NCBI GenBank assembly: GCA_022559845.1
Contig: CM040127.1
Coordinates: forward strand, 37,534,708 to 37,598,707
Direction of reading: 5' to 3'
From: Amorphophallus konjac
Taxonomy: Eukaryota > Streptophyta > Magnoliopsida > Alismatales > Araceae
Length of the DNA: 64,000 bases
Each line of letters starts with the position of its first letter. The stretch's first letter is position 1. Positions 19,943 to 32,813 of this stretch are shown one piece after another. Below the pieces are notes generated by a model. It was not told the origin of the DNA, made no database searches, and saw only the letters and a program-made list of their open reading frames with translations. The position numbers were made by a program, and so were the translations under genes.

Positions 19943-22130
19943 ATTGTTGGGTGTTCCCCTTGGGCCGTGTGTGCGTCCCGGGCACCCCGTGGAGTTCCGT
20001 GACCGTGTCTTTAGTGTCCGGAAGTCCCGTTTGCCTCGGTCAGGCGTTTGACCGTGGGCAGTGCGTCTGTTTCTTTTCCGACCGTGGTCACCGTGCGACG
20101 GGGCTGGTGCGTGGGGTGATTCCCACACGTTGTCGATTTCGGACGTCGTTTTCCGTTGACTTGAGAGTCTACTCCTTCAGTGACCCTCCACTAGTCGTAG
20201 CCCACCAGTACGAGGTGCTGGTCTCACCTGGGAGTGGTGTACGGGCACCCACCTTTCGAGACGGTTTGTGGACCGGTTACCGTAGGCCCCTCGTCGGTAG
20301 CCAGAGTCCGGCTACGGGGGAAAACCGGTCAGAGGACCAGACCTAGTGACACAAGGTCTGTGTGTGCACACGTGGTTGGGGGCGGTTGGACCCACGTCGA
20401 CGGGCGTGACCCCAGCTAGTTACTTGTTTGTGGTTACTTGTACGGTGTTTGCGCCTCGGGTAGGACCTACCACGTCAGGCGGCTCACCTGCGGTGCGGTG
20501 TAAGACGTCAGGGGACGCTACCGGCTGTGCTTCTAGTGGGTGGTACTCCTGTCGAGTACGGAGTGTCAGACTGTCAGTCGTGTGTTTCCGACCTTCGGGT
20601 TTTACGGTTCGACCGTTGATTTCGGTCCTCTCGTACCGTGGCACGTGTGTCGGTTTGCGTGCCGTAGGGTCTAGTTCTGTAGAGTACAGGGCTTTCCTTT
20701 TCGAGGTACTTTCCTACCGCTAGAGTAGTGGTTTCTCGTTTTACGAGGTAGGGTTCGAGTGATCCCTACTGAGTCTTGTTCCGAGACTCATTCCCTGCGT
20801 GTTTTCACCGTGTTTCAGGTGAGACGCCACCTTCGGGGAGCGCGTCAGGAGCGCAGCGTGGTGCGGGTGCCCAGAGGTAGTGCCAGAGGTCAGAGCCGGG
20901 GTATGCCCCGTGTAGCTGTACTTTTCTTTCTTGTCACTGTACTAGTCATGGACTGTTCTTGCGGTTGTTGTTATTTTATTGTGGACCATGTAAAAAGTTA
21001 ATTTTATTTCCTGCTTAATATTATAACTGTTTTATTTCTGCAATTATTTGTGATACTTGTGTAGTCTCCACACCATCCTTTTAACCCTTCCGAGTCTTCG
21101 GACTCGTGGGTGGCGGTACGAGTCTCGGGTTATCGGGCCTTCCCGGTAATCGGATTCTCGGGTCGTTACAACCAGCATCTCCCATGGCCGACCGCCGCCC
21201 CCTCCTGCCTCCCACCACCACCCCCTCACTGTTGAGTGGTGGATAGCGGACCTAGAGGGGAGGGGTGAATAGATCTGCCCCTCTTTTCGTAATGCAACCC
21301 TCTTTAAAGCTAGATAATGATAGTAGCAGCGGAATATAACTAGCTAAACGAAGAACACAATGATTTGCTTAGCAAGATGATTATGCAATATAGAGATTGA
21401 ACCTAAGCATGCATCTAACACAAAGCAATCGCACAAGAAAATCACAACACACTAGATTTTAAGGTGGTTCGGACTGAATCCCCAATCCTACGTCCACCCC
21501 TCACCAAATCCGGTGAGGCTCCACTAGTGCCACGCACTGAATCGTAAATCGGAAAGACCTCCGATTACCTTCCTACTAACCACAGGTAGGGACGTCAACA
21601 CCGCAGATCGGATAACTTCCGATTGCCTTCCTACTAACCACCGGTAGGGACGATCCTCAGTTCCAAATGTTTGAATGAAATGGAAAAAGAACAAGATATG
21701 AAAACACTCAAACAAGATATAGAATATGCTCAAAGAGAAAGGATCTTGTCTGAGATTGCTGGATCTTGAATCTTCTTTTATTCACAGATCACCAACAGAA
21801 GCTTCTTTCTTCTTCACAAAGCTCTCTTCTTGATTCAGCAACAATGGCTTCTTCTTCCTTGTGAAATGAGCTTCCTTGGATCTCCTTGAGTTGATGAAGA
21901 AGACTATGGATGTAGCTTTGATCACCCTTAAGAACCTTGATTGCTTCTAGCTTCCTTGGAGGTTACTTGCTTCAGATCTAAGCTTGAATCACCTTGGAAT
22001 GGATGAAGAACTCCAGCCCGAAGCACTGTTCACTGAGGTGCTACAGTACCAGCGAATCACCTCCTCTAGCCTCCCTTGATCTCTCTTGTTCCAATTGAAG
22101 CATTAGGGTTTCTAACCCCTCCTGTGTTGG

Positions 22131-22137
22131 CTTTATA
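22131..22137 (-). promoter_or_regulatory. TATA box in the SIRE LTR
   Basis: The minus strand reads TCTATAAAGCC in the middle of the LTR, the only good TATA match there. Confidence 0.5.
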
Positions 22138-22272
22138 GACTTTGAATGGTCATTGGACATCCCCCAGACCAGATCCACAATCCATGGGAGATTGGGTGAC
22201 TTTGGGGTTAAACAAATACAAGGAAAGGGGCTGGCCTCGAGGTGGAAATCGAATTCAAACATGGTTGGCTCG

Positions 22273-22460
22273 GGGCTGGCGGTCGACCTGCAGAAGCTGG
22301 CGGTCGACCGCTACTGAGAAACCCTGTAGATAGATGGTCCCTGGAATTTCCGGTCGACCGCTACTGGGCTGGCGGTCGATCGCCATTGAGACTCGTGCAG
22401 AATGGGAGCTGCTGGCTGGGGCGGTCGACCGCCCCTGTGCTGGCGGTCGACCGCCAGCTG
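22273..22460. repeat. GGCGGTCGACCGCC palindrome cluster in the SIRE LTR
   Basis: GGCGGTCGACCGCC-like palindromes (core CGGTCGACCG) recur about six times in 190 bp, for example at 22279, 22301, 22350, 22370, 22418 and 22442. Spacing is irregular and some copies are imperfect. Many are preceded by GCTGGC, so these are copies of one unit rather than independent palindromes. Confidence 0.8.
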
Positions 22461-22954
22461 GGCAGACCTCGGGTTTTCCCGGGTCAGTCCGTTAACCTCT
22501 TTAGCTCCGTCGCTTGAGTCCTTTAGCAGTCCGTTCTCATTTGTGGCATCAACCTTGATTGTCTTGAAGTTTTATTACTGAGTCTTCAATCAAAATTTTG
22601 TCTCGGGGGCTCCACCCCCGGAAACCCCCGCAAGGGGCACTGCCCCCTTGACCCCCGCGACCTGACCGGGCAGGTCGATCCTCGCGACCTGACCGCGTAG
22701 GTCGATCCGCGTGCGAGGGCGCAATCATTGAGCTTTCACTTTTATCATTTCTACTCAATTCCTTGTCCATTCATTGGCATATCTGTCATGAACAAAACAT
22801 CACGTATGTCAGTCATATGAGAGTGGAAAATAATAATGACTTATAGTATTTAGCTATTATCAAAACCAAGAATATCCAATAACTCAAATGACCACAAGAT
22901 GATGTCGAATGACCCAAACCACAGGAAGACTCAAATGATCACATGGGCACAACA

Positions 22955-22969
22955 TTCTCCCCCTTTTTG
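22955..22969 (-). promoter_or_regulatory. Polypurine tract of the SIRE-type element
   Basis: The minus strand reads CAAAAAGGGGGAGAA next to the LTR start TGTTGTG. Further GGGGGAGAA words at 23160-23185 and 23250 may be additional tracts. Confidence 0.75.
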
Positions 22970-24861
22970 ATGATGGCAACACTGTGAGTCATTATGTGAC
23001 AGTAATATCTAAAATGGCAAAAGTTATAACAAATGCAACATATGCAGCTCAAGATCCATGATAGTAATAGTATGTGAATGCAATTATGAATGCAGATATG
23101 AATGCTATGCAATTATGCAAACCCCATCACATACACATATGAGATACACAAAGCGCATAAAGGATTCTCCCCCTTGGACTCTCCCCCGTACACAATTCAC
23201 TCATCCCCCAATGACAACTCACAAAGCAAAGGATGACTCACAACAAAATATTCTCCCCCTTTGACAGCAGCAAAAAGGAGGGATAAGTTAGAGAAGCGAC
23301 AAATGTTGGTGAGACCAATTCTTAAAGGAGTGGAGAGCAAGCCATTATATGCAAACCCGAAACATATCGCGAGCAACATATATGGTTCAAAGCTAATGAA
23401 ATCCGAGATCATCAATAGAGTTCGAAAAGTAGCTACATCCAAGATTTAATAGAAATGAACCAAATGTGCATATCATGCCAGTGTTTAACCTTCCCTTGTC
23501 TTATATATCCATATTCAATAACTACAAAGGGAATAACACAAAAACTAGTATTGAGGCTAAACGATCATGACTAAAGCATGGAATTTTATGAGTTCAACAA
23601 ATTTGATTTTCAATATCTTTTGAATTTGAAGGCACATGACTCATATTTGTCGAGCAATCAAGTCTAGTACATGCCTCCTAGTCGTAAGAATACACGTTGT
23701 TTAGACGCCAGTATCCCTAGGTAGTTGGCAAGATTGACGGTTATACTTCAGAATGAACAGAGATAGCAAAGTCACGTCATGACATATCCAATCTCATTTC
23801 TATGATGAGAAGATATATTTCTCAGTAATTATGCCAGTGCTCTGCCTAGAGTCCAAATATAATTAAGACAGAGATAACAGCGACACATCATGACATATCA
23901 TTCGTCACTTGATTTGATGACATGACATATTTCTCCGTGCAATAATATCATTGCTCTGTCAAATGGATTTCTAAGAATTCCAGCTCATCAAGATGTTTAA
24001 GAACAATACTAAGCCCGAGTGTATCACCAAGATGGTCATGAATTTTGAATTTTCAGATATCTGGATAGTCATGCAAAGCACAATATGCAATATCTAGTAA
24101 GGTCTATTAAAACCACAGAACATAGATGATTTCAGAATAAATATTTTTGAACTTCAAGGAAATCATTAAATCTGAACCATTTTCATTGGATGGACAATCA
24201 TCAGGGCATATAATAGAAAGCTCTTACGTCGTAGTTCTGTCGGTCTCATGATCTCATATTCAGACTATAAGCCATGAAGTTCAGATTGCAAGAGAGTAAG
24301 AATAACAGCAGGACTCCCCCTAAGGATATGTAGTGAATGCACTCAAGGAGTTATGTTTGCAATCAAGTGGAATGACGAATGTCAAGGAGAGGTTGACTAG
24401 AATCATGCAGGGGTTGACCTGATCAAATATGAAGTTGGCAGACATGAAATGCATGACCCAGCACATGGTTGTACACTTATGAAATGTAACAAATGAATGA
24501 AGATGAAACAAATGTATGAATGCTGCATTGAGACAACTCTCCCTTACGATATGGCCTATATGCGACAGTGACGCATGGTACCTGGCGGAGGTGAAACCTC
24601 ACACATATTGAGTGCTTCTAGGCAAGCATAACATGCCTTTCCATACATCAACATTTAATATACCATGGCCACGCAAGAAGGATGCTACACAAACCGTGCA
24701 ATATATTATGAACATGAATTCAATTTTATTATGCATCATGACTACATGCAATGCTACACCATATGCAAAATGACATATTTACATATAAACAATGCATGGA
24801 CACCAATCTGCAAAAACACACAACTAAATTGAACAAAATCATCATTTCATTTTTTATTGGC
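22970..24861 (-). other. Spacer between pol and the 3' LTR of the SIRE-type element
   Basis: About 1.9 kb without a long open frame on the sense strand. In SIRE elements this region may hold an env-like gene; no signal peptide, coiled coil or transmembrane pattern can be followed here. Two similar passages (around 23780-23830 and 23860-23940, with tatttctc...gccagtgctctg) look like an internal duplication. Confidence 0.5.
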
Positions 24862-27800
24862 CTAAGGTCGGCAAAGACCAAGCTCCCTTCTGAGTGTTGA
24901 AAACCTGTCATTACACAAGGGCTTGGTGAAAATATCAGGGATTTAATTTAGAGTATCAACAAAATACAGTTCAAAATTTTTCTTAATGACCTCATCTCTA
25001 ATGAAGTGATGCCTAATCTCAATATGCTTAGTCCTAGAGTGCTGGACTGGATTTTTTGCAAGGTTGATAGCACTGATGTTATCACACAGAATCGGGACAC
25101 AACCAAGATCCACTAAGTAGTTTTGGAGTTGGTGTTTAATCCACAACACTTGGGTGCCACAGCTCCCCGCAGCAACATATTCTGCCTCTACGGTTGAGAG
25201 GGCAACCGAGTGTTGTTTCTTGGAGGCCCAAGAAACTAAACACCCGCCCAGAAATTGGCAGTAGCCACTAGTACTTTTGCGATCCAGCTTGCATCCAGCA
25301 TAGTCCGCATCAGAATAAGATATAAGAGATAAATCACATGATGATGGATACCACAATCCCAAATATTGAGTGCCGGCAAGATATCTAAGGATACGTTGGA
25401 CGGCAGTCGAGTGGGAATCTCTAGGACTAGCTTGAAATTTAGCACAAAGGCATACACTAAACTGGATATCTGGTCGGGATGCAGTCAAGTAAAGCAAAGA
25501 GCCGATCATACCTCTATAGATCTTTGCATCCACTAATTTACCATTTTCATCCGAATCCAGTGATGTTGTGGTGCTCATAGGAGTTGCAATGATTTTACTG
25601 TTCATCATGTCAAATCTTTTCAGCAGCTCTTTGATGTATTTGGCTTGACTTATAAAGCAACCATCTTGTCCTTGGTTGGCGTGCAAACTGAGAAAGAATT
25701 GGAGTTCTCCCATTAGGCTCATCTCAAATTTGCTAGTCATGAGGTTAGCAAATTCCTCACACATTTCAGATTTAGAAGAACCAAACATAATATCATCAAC
25801 ATAAATTTGAACAATCAAGATGTTCTTACCTTAAACTTCTTGGTGAAAAGTGTTTGATCTACCTTACCTCGTGTGTACCCTTTTTCAATGAGGAACGAGC
25901 TTAGTCTCTCATACCAAGCTCTTGGTGCTTGCTTAAGTCCATAAAGTGTCATGTCTAGTTTGTATACAAAATCTGCATGGTTAGAATTCTCAAAGCCAGG
26001 GGGCTGCTCAACATAGACTTCTTCTTTGATCAAGCCATTCAAGAAAGTACTTTTTACATCCATTTGATACAGCTTTATTCTAAGGGAGCATGCAAAGGCA
26101 AGTAAAATTCTGATGGCTTCGAGTCTAGCAACTGGGGCATAAGATTCATCAAAGTCTACCCCAAACTCTTGATTATACCCTTGAGCCACCAATCTAGTCT
26201 TGTTTCTTATTATCTTGTCATCCTCACTTAGTTTGTTCCTAAAAACCCACTTAGTGCCTATGACAGATTGTGATGAAGGTGTAGGAACAAGATGCCAAAC
26301 TTTATTTCTTTCAAACTGGTTTAACTCGTCTTGCATTGAATTTATCCAATTTTCATCTTTTAATGCCTCATCAATATTCTTGGGTTCAATCTGGGAGACA
26401 AGAGCAAGTTGATCTAATTCTTCCACAATTCTAAAATGTGACCTTGTTCTAGGTGGGTCATTCAAGCTACCAATGACATTTTCTAAATGATGATCCTTAA
26501 AAATTCTAATATTTGTAGAATCATTATCTTCTCCTGGAGCTTGATCCCTTGCATTACTAGATTCAGCTAGGTCACCATCTTCTCTTGTTTCTTCTTGTGG
26601 AGGATCATTCTTTTCCTTCATGCTTAGGAATTCTCCATTTTTATCATTTTTCCTGCAAGAGTTATCATTTTTAGAATCATCATGGTATTCATCAAAGGAA
26701 ACATGGGGTGATTCTTCCACAGTTTGACTCTTGACATTATAAATTCTATAAGCCCTAGATCTATCAGAATATCCAAGGAATATACCTTTATTGCTCTTGA
26801 GCTCGAATTTATCTAAGTCTCTTTTATCATTGTTGTGGATGAAACATTTTGACCCAAACACTTTCATATGTGAGAGAGAGGATTTTTTACCTTTCAGTAC
26901 TCATAAGGAGTCTTTTTGGTGTGTGGCCTTACCATAGAGCGGTTGATAATGTAACATGCCGAGTTTACCGCTTCAGCCCAAAATTTCTTTGGGAGTTACC
27001 ATTCGGCAAGCATTGTTCTTGCCATCTCTATGAGTGTTCAATTCCTTCTTTCAACTACACCATTTTGCTTCGGGGTTCTTGGTGAAGAAAATCGGTGTGA
27101 AATACCTTCAGCCCTGCAAAGATTATAGAAGTCAGCATTTTCAAATTCACCACCATGATCAGATTGAATGTTGAAAATCTTAAACTCACCGTCTTACTTT
27201 ATCTTCATATAGAGTGCCTGAAACTCATCAAAAGCATCATTTTTATGTGTGAGAAAGAAAACACATGTGAACCTAGAGTAATCATCCACCAAGACATATC
27301 CATATTTTCTACCACTTAAACTAGCAGTTCTAGTTGGACCAAACAAATCCATATGAATCAGCTCAAGTGGTTTAGATGACATGTTTGCAGATCTAGCCTT
27401 GAAGGATTTTCTTATTTGTTTACCTAGGGCACATGCATCACACAATTTGTTTTCTTGTTTAAAAGAAAGTTCAGGCAACCCATTCACCATTGAATGCTTT
27501 AACAGTTTATGTAAGACATTGTAGCTAGCATGACCTAGTCTACGATGCCATCACCATGCAAGTTCAGATTTTGGTGCAGCAAGATAAAGATTTATGTGAG
27601 CAGGATCATCTAAGTCAATCATATAAACATTGTTGACTCTTTTTCCAGAAAATTTTACCTTGTCAGATTTTGGTTCAAGGATTCTACATTCATGAGAGTC
27701 AAACAACACTTTGTGACCCTTATCACACAATTGACTTATACTAAGCATGTTGTATTTCAAACCTTCAACTAGCAGCATGTTACAAATGGAGTTGGAGAGG

Positions 27801-27976
27801 TTCTTACCTACATTACATGTTCCAATAATTTTTCCCTTGTTGTTCCCTCCAAATGTGACGTATCCTCCTTCCTTTTCCTCCAAGAGACAAAATTTTGATT
27901 TGTCTCTAGTCATGTGTCTTGAGCAGCCGCTATCAAGGTACCACCTGTTATGCATGGCTGCAAGACACTCCTGCAC
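24862..27976 (-). pseudogene. SIRE-type copia pol (protease/integrase, RT, RNase H)
   Basis: The frames are in order on the minus strand: a WYLDSGCSRHMT motif with LSISQLCDKG (27976-27551); the GAG-pre-integrase WHRRLGHASY; integrase with HMDLFGPTRTAS, then QSDHGGEF and ERRN for the catalytic D, D and E; RT with WVFRNKLSEDD, LKQAPRAWYERL and the YVDD box in IVQIYVDDIMFGS; and RNase H ending TKHIEIRHHFIRD. It ends at the TAG at 24862-24864. Several in-frame stops (including 24943-24945, and others between 27551 and 26867) and a frameshift near 25820 show it is dead. Protein-level similarity to plant SIRE elements is clear. Confidence 0.92.
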
Positions 27977-29150
27977 AAGTAATTAAGTAATTGTGTTTAG
28001 AACCCAACCAAATTTGGGTCCCATCAAACTCTTCAGATTTTTAAAACATGAAACCATTTCTTTTGGAATCCAAACCTTCCTAGCATTCATGTTTTGTTTG
28101 CTTGGAGCAGGGATTTGATTTTTCTTTTCAGCTTTGACATTCACATTTTGTTTAGAAGCTCTTTGTTGGATTTTGTGGAAGTTTGAGGAAGTTTACTTCT
28201 TAAACCATTGAGGCCATTGTTTGGTTTTGGGTTGAAAGTGATTATTTTGCCACTTAGGAGATTGAAACTTATAGGGTTGGTGAACACACGAATCATAATT
28301 TTCCCAAAAACAAGGTGGTGTTGGCCTATATGAATGTGCAATCCAGTTATGGTGATATCTGGAAGATTGAGCAGGCAATGGCCAAGGAAGTGTTGACCTA
28401 TGCTGCGGTGAAGGTCGACCTTTCTTAGGTTTTTGGATAAACTTTTTGGGAATTTCAGTTACTGCCTCTTCAATCTTTTCTTTTCCTTTCTCCTTTTGTT
28501 TTTGCTGGTTTTGTGTGGGAGTTGTGTTTGAGGTGGAAGCTTCGGAAGATGAAACAAATGTGACAGTTTTTTACCCAAATGGCTTTTTGTTTGTTGGATC
28601 AAAATCCAACACATCCTTGTTGTGGTTCATTCTAGTACCTAGCAATGTATCTAGGTTTTCTCTTCCATCTACAAACTTTTCCAATGATTGTTGTTTATCC
28701 TTCAACTCTTTTTGTAGATTTTCAATGTTTTGCAGGAGTTGAATGTTGACTTGTTTGACAGCTTCATACTTCTCATTGCTCAATTTACTATCCTTTTCAT
28801 AGGTTTGCATTTTGAGCTTCATACTATTAATCTCATTTCTCAAATCTTCATTTTCAGTTTCCAAGTCAGCCATTTCTTTTCTTCCTTCCTCCAAGTTCTC
28901 AATCATTTTCTTAAGATCTTCAATTTCAGTTTCAAGTAGAGCATTCTTATCATTCATATCATGATCATGCACAAAGAAGTTAATTTTCTTTTTCAATGAT
29001 TTATTCTCCTTTTTGTACATGTCATAGTTTTCCATGAGCTGTATATATGCTTCCTCCCAATCATCAAGTGTGTAATTTTCAAATGGAGAGTTTACCTCAG
29101 TTTCTTCATCACCTCTGGCCATGAGACAAAGATCATATTTTCCCTTGTCT
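27977..29150 (-). pseudogene. SIRE-type gag, C-terminal part
   Basis: The frame enters at 29150 (SDKGKYDLCLMARGDEE), continues as a long coiled coil rich in Leu, Lys and Glu (MARGDEETEVNSPFENYTLD to LQKELKDKQQSLEKF), then a basic Gln/Lys/Pro-rich tail up to the protease. A stop lies at 28571-28573, with more near 28198 and 27988, all in the same frame. The N-terminal gag and the zinc knuckle are absent because the element is cut at 29150. MARGDEE is a conserved junction in SIRE gag and not the true start. Confidence 0.85.
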
Positions 29151-29750
29151 GAGGAATTTATCAGGAATCTATAAGGGTAAAATAGATTAACAAATGGATT
29201 AATGAATTAATAAGTCATTTATAAGGCCCAATTATGTTAAACAATTAATCTAACCTATTTAAGTAAGACCCAAAAGGTTTAAGGGCCTAGCCCATTAAGT
29301 TTGGCCCATATTCTAGAAGGTTACTTAGCCTATTCACAGATTTTTAGGATAAATACCATTTTTATAGATAATTATGTGGATAAACAAACAAAAGAGTTTG
29401 AATTTTATTGAATTCTGCGCACGTGGGATGTAGCGGTCTATCGTGCGACCGCCACAGTCAGGTAACGCGCCTAACATCGACTGTTACGCTCTATAAGTTC
29501 CGTGAAGTGAAGAACAAGTAAAAAGATTAGATTTTTACTAGCCTATCACTTTAGGATCGAGATGGGAGGACTAGTAAACGTGTTAAGGACTCTCAGAAGT
29601 CGATCTAAGTATTAATAAGGACTCTAGAATTGATCTAATCCTCAAACCCTAACCAAAACTCTATAAATAGAACCCAGTTCTGAACTGAGCGACCCCTACT
29701 TTTGGCTTGTGAAGAATCAAGGTAAGGAGATAGAATTTCGGGTAAGTTCT
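29151..29750 (+). repeat. Element D 5' LTR, first part
   Basis: It matches 55306-55907 of the 3' LTR (gaatttatcaggaatctataagg ... gggtaagttct). It contains a TATA box (TATAAATA, 29662-29669) and a GCGGTCTATCGTGCGACCGC palindrome (29430-29450). The matching breaks off at 29750 and resumes at 49066. Confidence 0.92.
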
Positions 29751-29755
29751 TATAA

Positions 29756-29778
29756 AGGGCGAATTTGACAACCGGTTA
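29756..29778 (+). repeat. Harbinger left terminal inverted repeat
   Basis: It starts AGGGCGAATTTGACAACCGG. Compared with the reverse complement of the right end it differs at two positions. A closely similar motif recurs internally at 31480-31502. Confidence 0.85.
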
Positions 29779-31405
29779 GCTTTGATGGGTTAGGATAAAT
29801 GTGGGTAGGGTAGCCTGGGAGTTTGCTTACCTACACTTTGATAACTGCCACTACTCTTGCTGGGTTAAAGCCAAGTAGGATGAGTTAATCTTGACAATTT
29901 GACAAGCTACTGGGATTACACAGTTACTCTATACTTTTTATACCCAAATTACACTTTATTAGAACATTGACTGTTGTGGCTTGTAGCACCATGCACCACT
30001 TGTACCTGCGGGATATATACTGCACCACCCACATATATAGCACACTGTCTGCACCGTAGTCATCAAGGCCCACATGCACACCATATAATACGGAATTGGA
30101 CGTGTGATGAGACTGAGCACTGGTGTACACATACGTTTTATTTCCATGGCCGACAGAATCAAAAATGACTACAGCAACTCACATTCATACACAAATAAGT
30201 CTTGTGACTCAGGCCACAGATATCCACTTTTGAGGGTAAATAATGTACGTACATCATTTTTTTTCCACTCTCAAATTTTGCCAGCAACAACACATGATAC
30301 TCATGAAGATGATCAGAGAAACTTAGTTTCATATATATGTACACAAAGATCACATTACAATCAACGTCTGACATGAAGCTCAGATAGATACATAATGCCA
30401 TAATCTTCACATACAACTTCAGACACCATATACATTTGCCTGCTAATCGAACATCTTACAAAAGTTCCTGCAGCCAATAAACTACAACATCAATCAAACA
30501 GGTCCACGGCATTTCATGCAGCGTGCTACTATTCCTGAGCGGTGAGAAGAAGCTTCAAGTAGTACATTTCCATCTTGCAAATTACCTGTCACCTAAACCT
30601 GCATTCAGATAAATACAGAAATCAGTTTTAAGAACTGAATAATGGCATAACTGACCATCGTAATTTGCTGCTACTTGGTTCTGTGAGTTGCACAAGCTAT
30701 ATACCAGAGAAGTGCTCACCTGTTTTCAGAGGTTTGAACAACTGTATAGAATAATGAAAACACATGTGCCCTCAAACTGCACATGCTATCTTCCCTTTGG
30801 GCTCAATCTGACTACGCAAAGTTAATTAATCATATGCTCTCAAGCAAAGTAAAATGTATTTTAGCTAGCATGTTCACTGACATGTGGATGCATGCAACAG
30901 TTCCTCTCATGAAAACTAACATTGCAAGTGTCAGTATTGAGCTCTGGGATCTGACTATATAGCAGATAGGATCAAAAAGACCACACAGATATGATCCTTC
31001 AAACAACCAGAGAACTTAATCCTGTCACACTGAACAAAAGTACCATGTAAAAGAGTGACAAATAAATAATAGGCAAGTAACTAATGACAAGGAATGATTG
31101 CTTTTTGCATAGTATTGGGCTCAACTGGCCTGAAAAAGATTAAAATGACAGGAGTGGGTTCATATGCCGACCCTCATAGTTCATACCCATACAAGATATA
31201 TGCTCCAGGGAACCTCCATAGTTGTATAATGATATTCACCATTGAGAGGAAGTGCACATATACATTCAGCCTCCTGTGGTAATGGTGGGACATCAGGTTT
31301 TGCATCATTGCCCATTCCCCTACCAATATGGCTGAAACAACTACCGTGTTCAAAGTATGAAGGGCCTGCAAAATAGAAATTCAAATATTCTATATCCTAC
31401 ACAGC
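29779..31405. repeat. Harbinger left end, outer copy of a duplicated terminal region
   Basis: There is no coding sequence. Blocks of it recur in order at 31503-32425: gataactgccact...tgctgggt, ccacatgcacacca, attggacgtgtgatgag, atactc...catacccatacaa, and ttgtataatgatattcacca. The inner copy lacks about 600 bp found here (30420-31080). Subterminal repeats may be transposase-binding sites. Confidence 0.7.
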
Positions 31406-31479
31406 ACATCTGTTAATATAATACAGGTCAGAGTAACATGGTTAGGATAAGTGCTGGTTTAGTAACTCAATCGGAGTAA

Positions 31480-32425
31480 AGGGCCACCTTGACAACCAGT
31501 TACAAAGTAGGGTGAGATATCCCGGGCCGGGTGGGAAATTTCTTTGCTTTGATAACTGCCACTTACTTTTGCTGGGTAAAAGCCGAGTAGGATGGGTTAT
31601 TCTTGGGAATTTCATAAGCCGCTGTGATTAGAGAGTGGAATAATGTTTGGTATACCCAAATTACCCTTCATTTTGGAACATTGACTTGCACCTACCTGCA
31701 AGACGGCCACTGAATCTGTCTGCACTATATATATTGCACGATCTATATATAGCACAAGCAACAGGTTGGAATGCTCATCCATGGTCCACATGCACACCAA
31801 ATATAATACAGAGATTGGACGTGTGATGAGGCTGAGCACTGGGGTCGACAACCTTAGAACCGTGCAAAGGTTGTTCAGATTTGTTTCCCATGCACGGCAG
31901 AATCAAATGACTGTAGCTACTCAGATTGATATACAAAGTCCAATGACCCAAGCTAGAGATATCCATTTTTGAAGGTAAATAAACTACGTACATCCATGTA
32001 TGTACACATAAGAAAGGCCACCAGCAACATATTATATATGTACACTAGAGATCACATTATATTCAATAGCGAGCCATGTAGTACGTATGGGAGAGAGAGT
32101 TAAATAGTCATGTAAAACTGACAATGTGTGAAGGTTTGCCTTTTCTGCAATATTGGGCTCAGGACCGGCCTGAACAATCATATCATTCACAAGAGTGAGA
32201 CATGTGCCAGCCCTCATAGTTTATACCCATACAACATATATGCTCCTAGGAACCTCCACAGTTGTATAATGATATTCACCATGTTGCAATGACACATGCA
32301 TTTACTCCACTGTGGTAATTATCAGACATCAGGGATTGCATCATTGCCCATCCCCCAACCAATATATAACACTGCTGCCGTGAACAAAGTATGAAGAGCC
32401 TGCAATTACATATCCAGATATTACA
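31480..32425. repeat. Inner copy of the Harbinger terminal region with its own TIR-like end
   Basis: It starts AGGGCCACCTTGACAACC, which matches the right-hand inverted repeat at 21 of 23 positions, then follows the outer copy in the same order. It therefore looks like a second left end of the same element family. The remaining part up to the transposase (32426-32813) shows no coding signal. Confidence 0.7.
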
Positions 32426-32813
32426 TAAAACCGCTGTGTATGGTCAATATACAAAGTAGGCATTGAGAAGCAGATATGGACAATGCAAGTGCTAAAAAGC
32501 CTAAAAGTCATCTCACCACTTGCAAACAACAAAGTATAGATACCACGATTGTATGACATGTAGCAAATCATCACAAACGGAGTAACAGGTTTTCAGATGA
32601 ACATGACCTGGTTTAAGCCAAATAACAAGTTACTGAATCAAATAAGCATGCATCCAAATCTTATGTTTCCCACCCTGAATCCCCCCTAGTAACCATCCCC
32701 TTACCCCTTCATCATAATTATGCAAATGCCAAATGTTTGTGAAACATACAATAACAAAACCCAAGAATAACTTAGCAAATACATTCATGCATGCACCACA
32801 AAAATAAGTACTT

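Larger units (their letters stand above)
18757..21170 (+). mobile_element. Solo LTR B, gypsy (2414 bp), with 5-bp target duplication
   Basis: The LTR starts TGTAATATCTCGG and ends GGGTCGTTACA. It is flanked by ACCAG on both sides (18752-18756 and 21171-21175), with no internal region. This is the product expected from recombination between two LTRs of a full element. The ends match LTRs A and C, while the central palindrome array is different. Confidence 0.96.
21230..22954 (-). repeat. 3' LTR of the SIRE-type element (1725 bp)
   Basis: It begins TGTTGTGCCC on the minus strand (22954) right after the polypurine tract and ends CAACA at 21230. TGTTG/CAACA are inverted termini. It contains a TATA box, a palindrome array and a GC-rich segment with a duplicated GCGACCTGACCG unit (22659-22710). 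Confidence 0.82.
21230..29150 (-). mobile_element. SIRE-type Ty1/copia element, 5'-truncated and degenerate
   Basis: On the minus strand, gag (part), protease/integrase, RT-RNase H, a ~1.9 kb spacer, a polypurine tract and a 3' LTR follow each other. A long region between pol and the 3' LTR is typical of SIRE/Maximus elements, where an env-like frame may occur; none is recognisable here. The 5' LTR and start of gag are missing, cut at 29150 where gypsy element D begins. The flank of the 3' LTR is ctcac (21225-21229), but no partner copy survives. Confidence 0.88.

Noticed and set aside
19607..20002. 131-codon frame with an 11-residue repeat (ALWGHSA-like)
   Set aside because: The 33-bp repeat is a multiple of three, so an open frame follows automatically. 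There is no start context or homologue, and the opposite strand is open as well.
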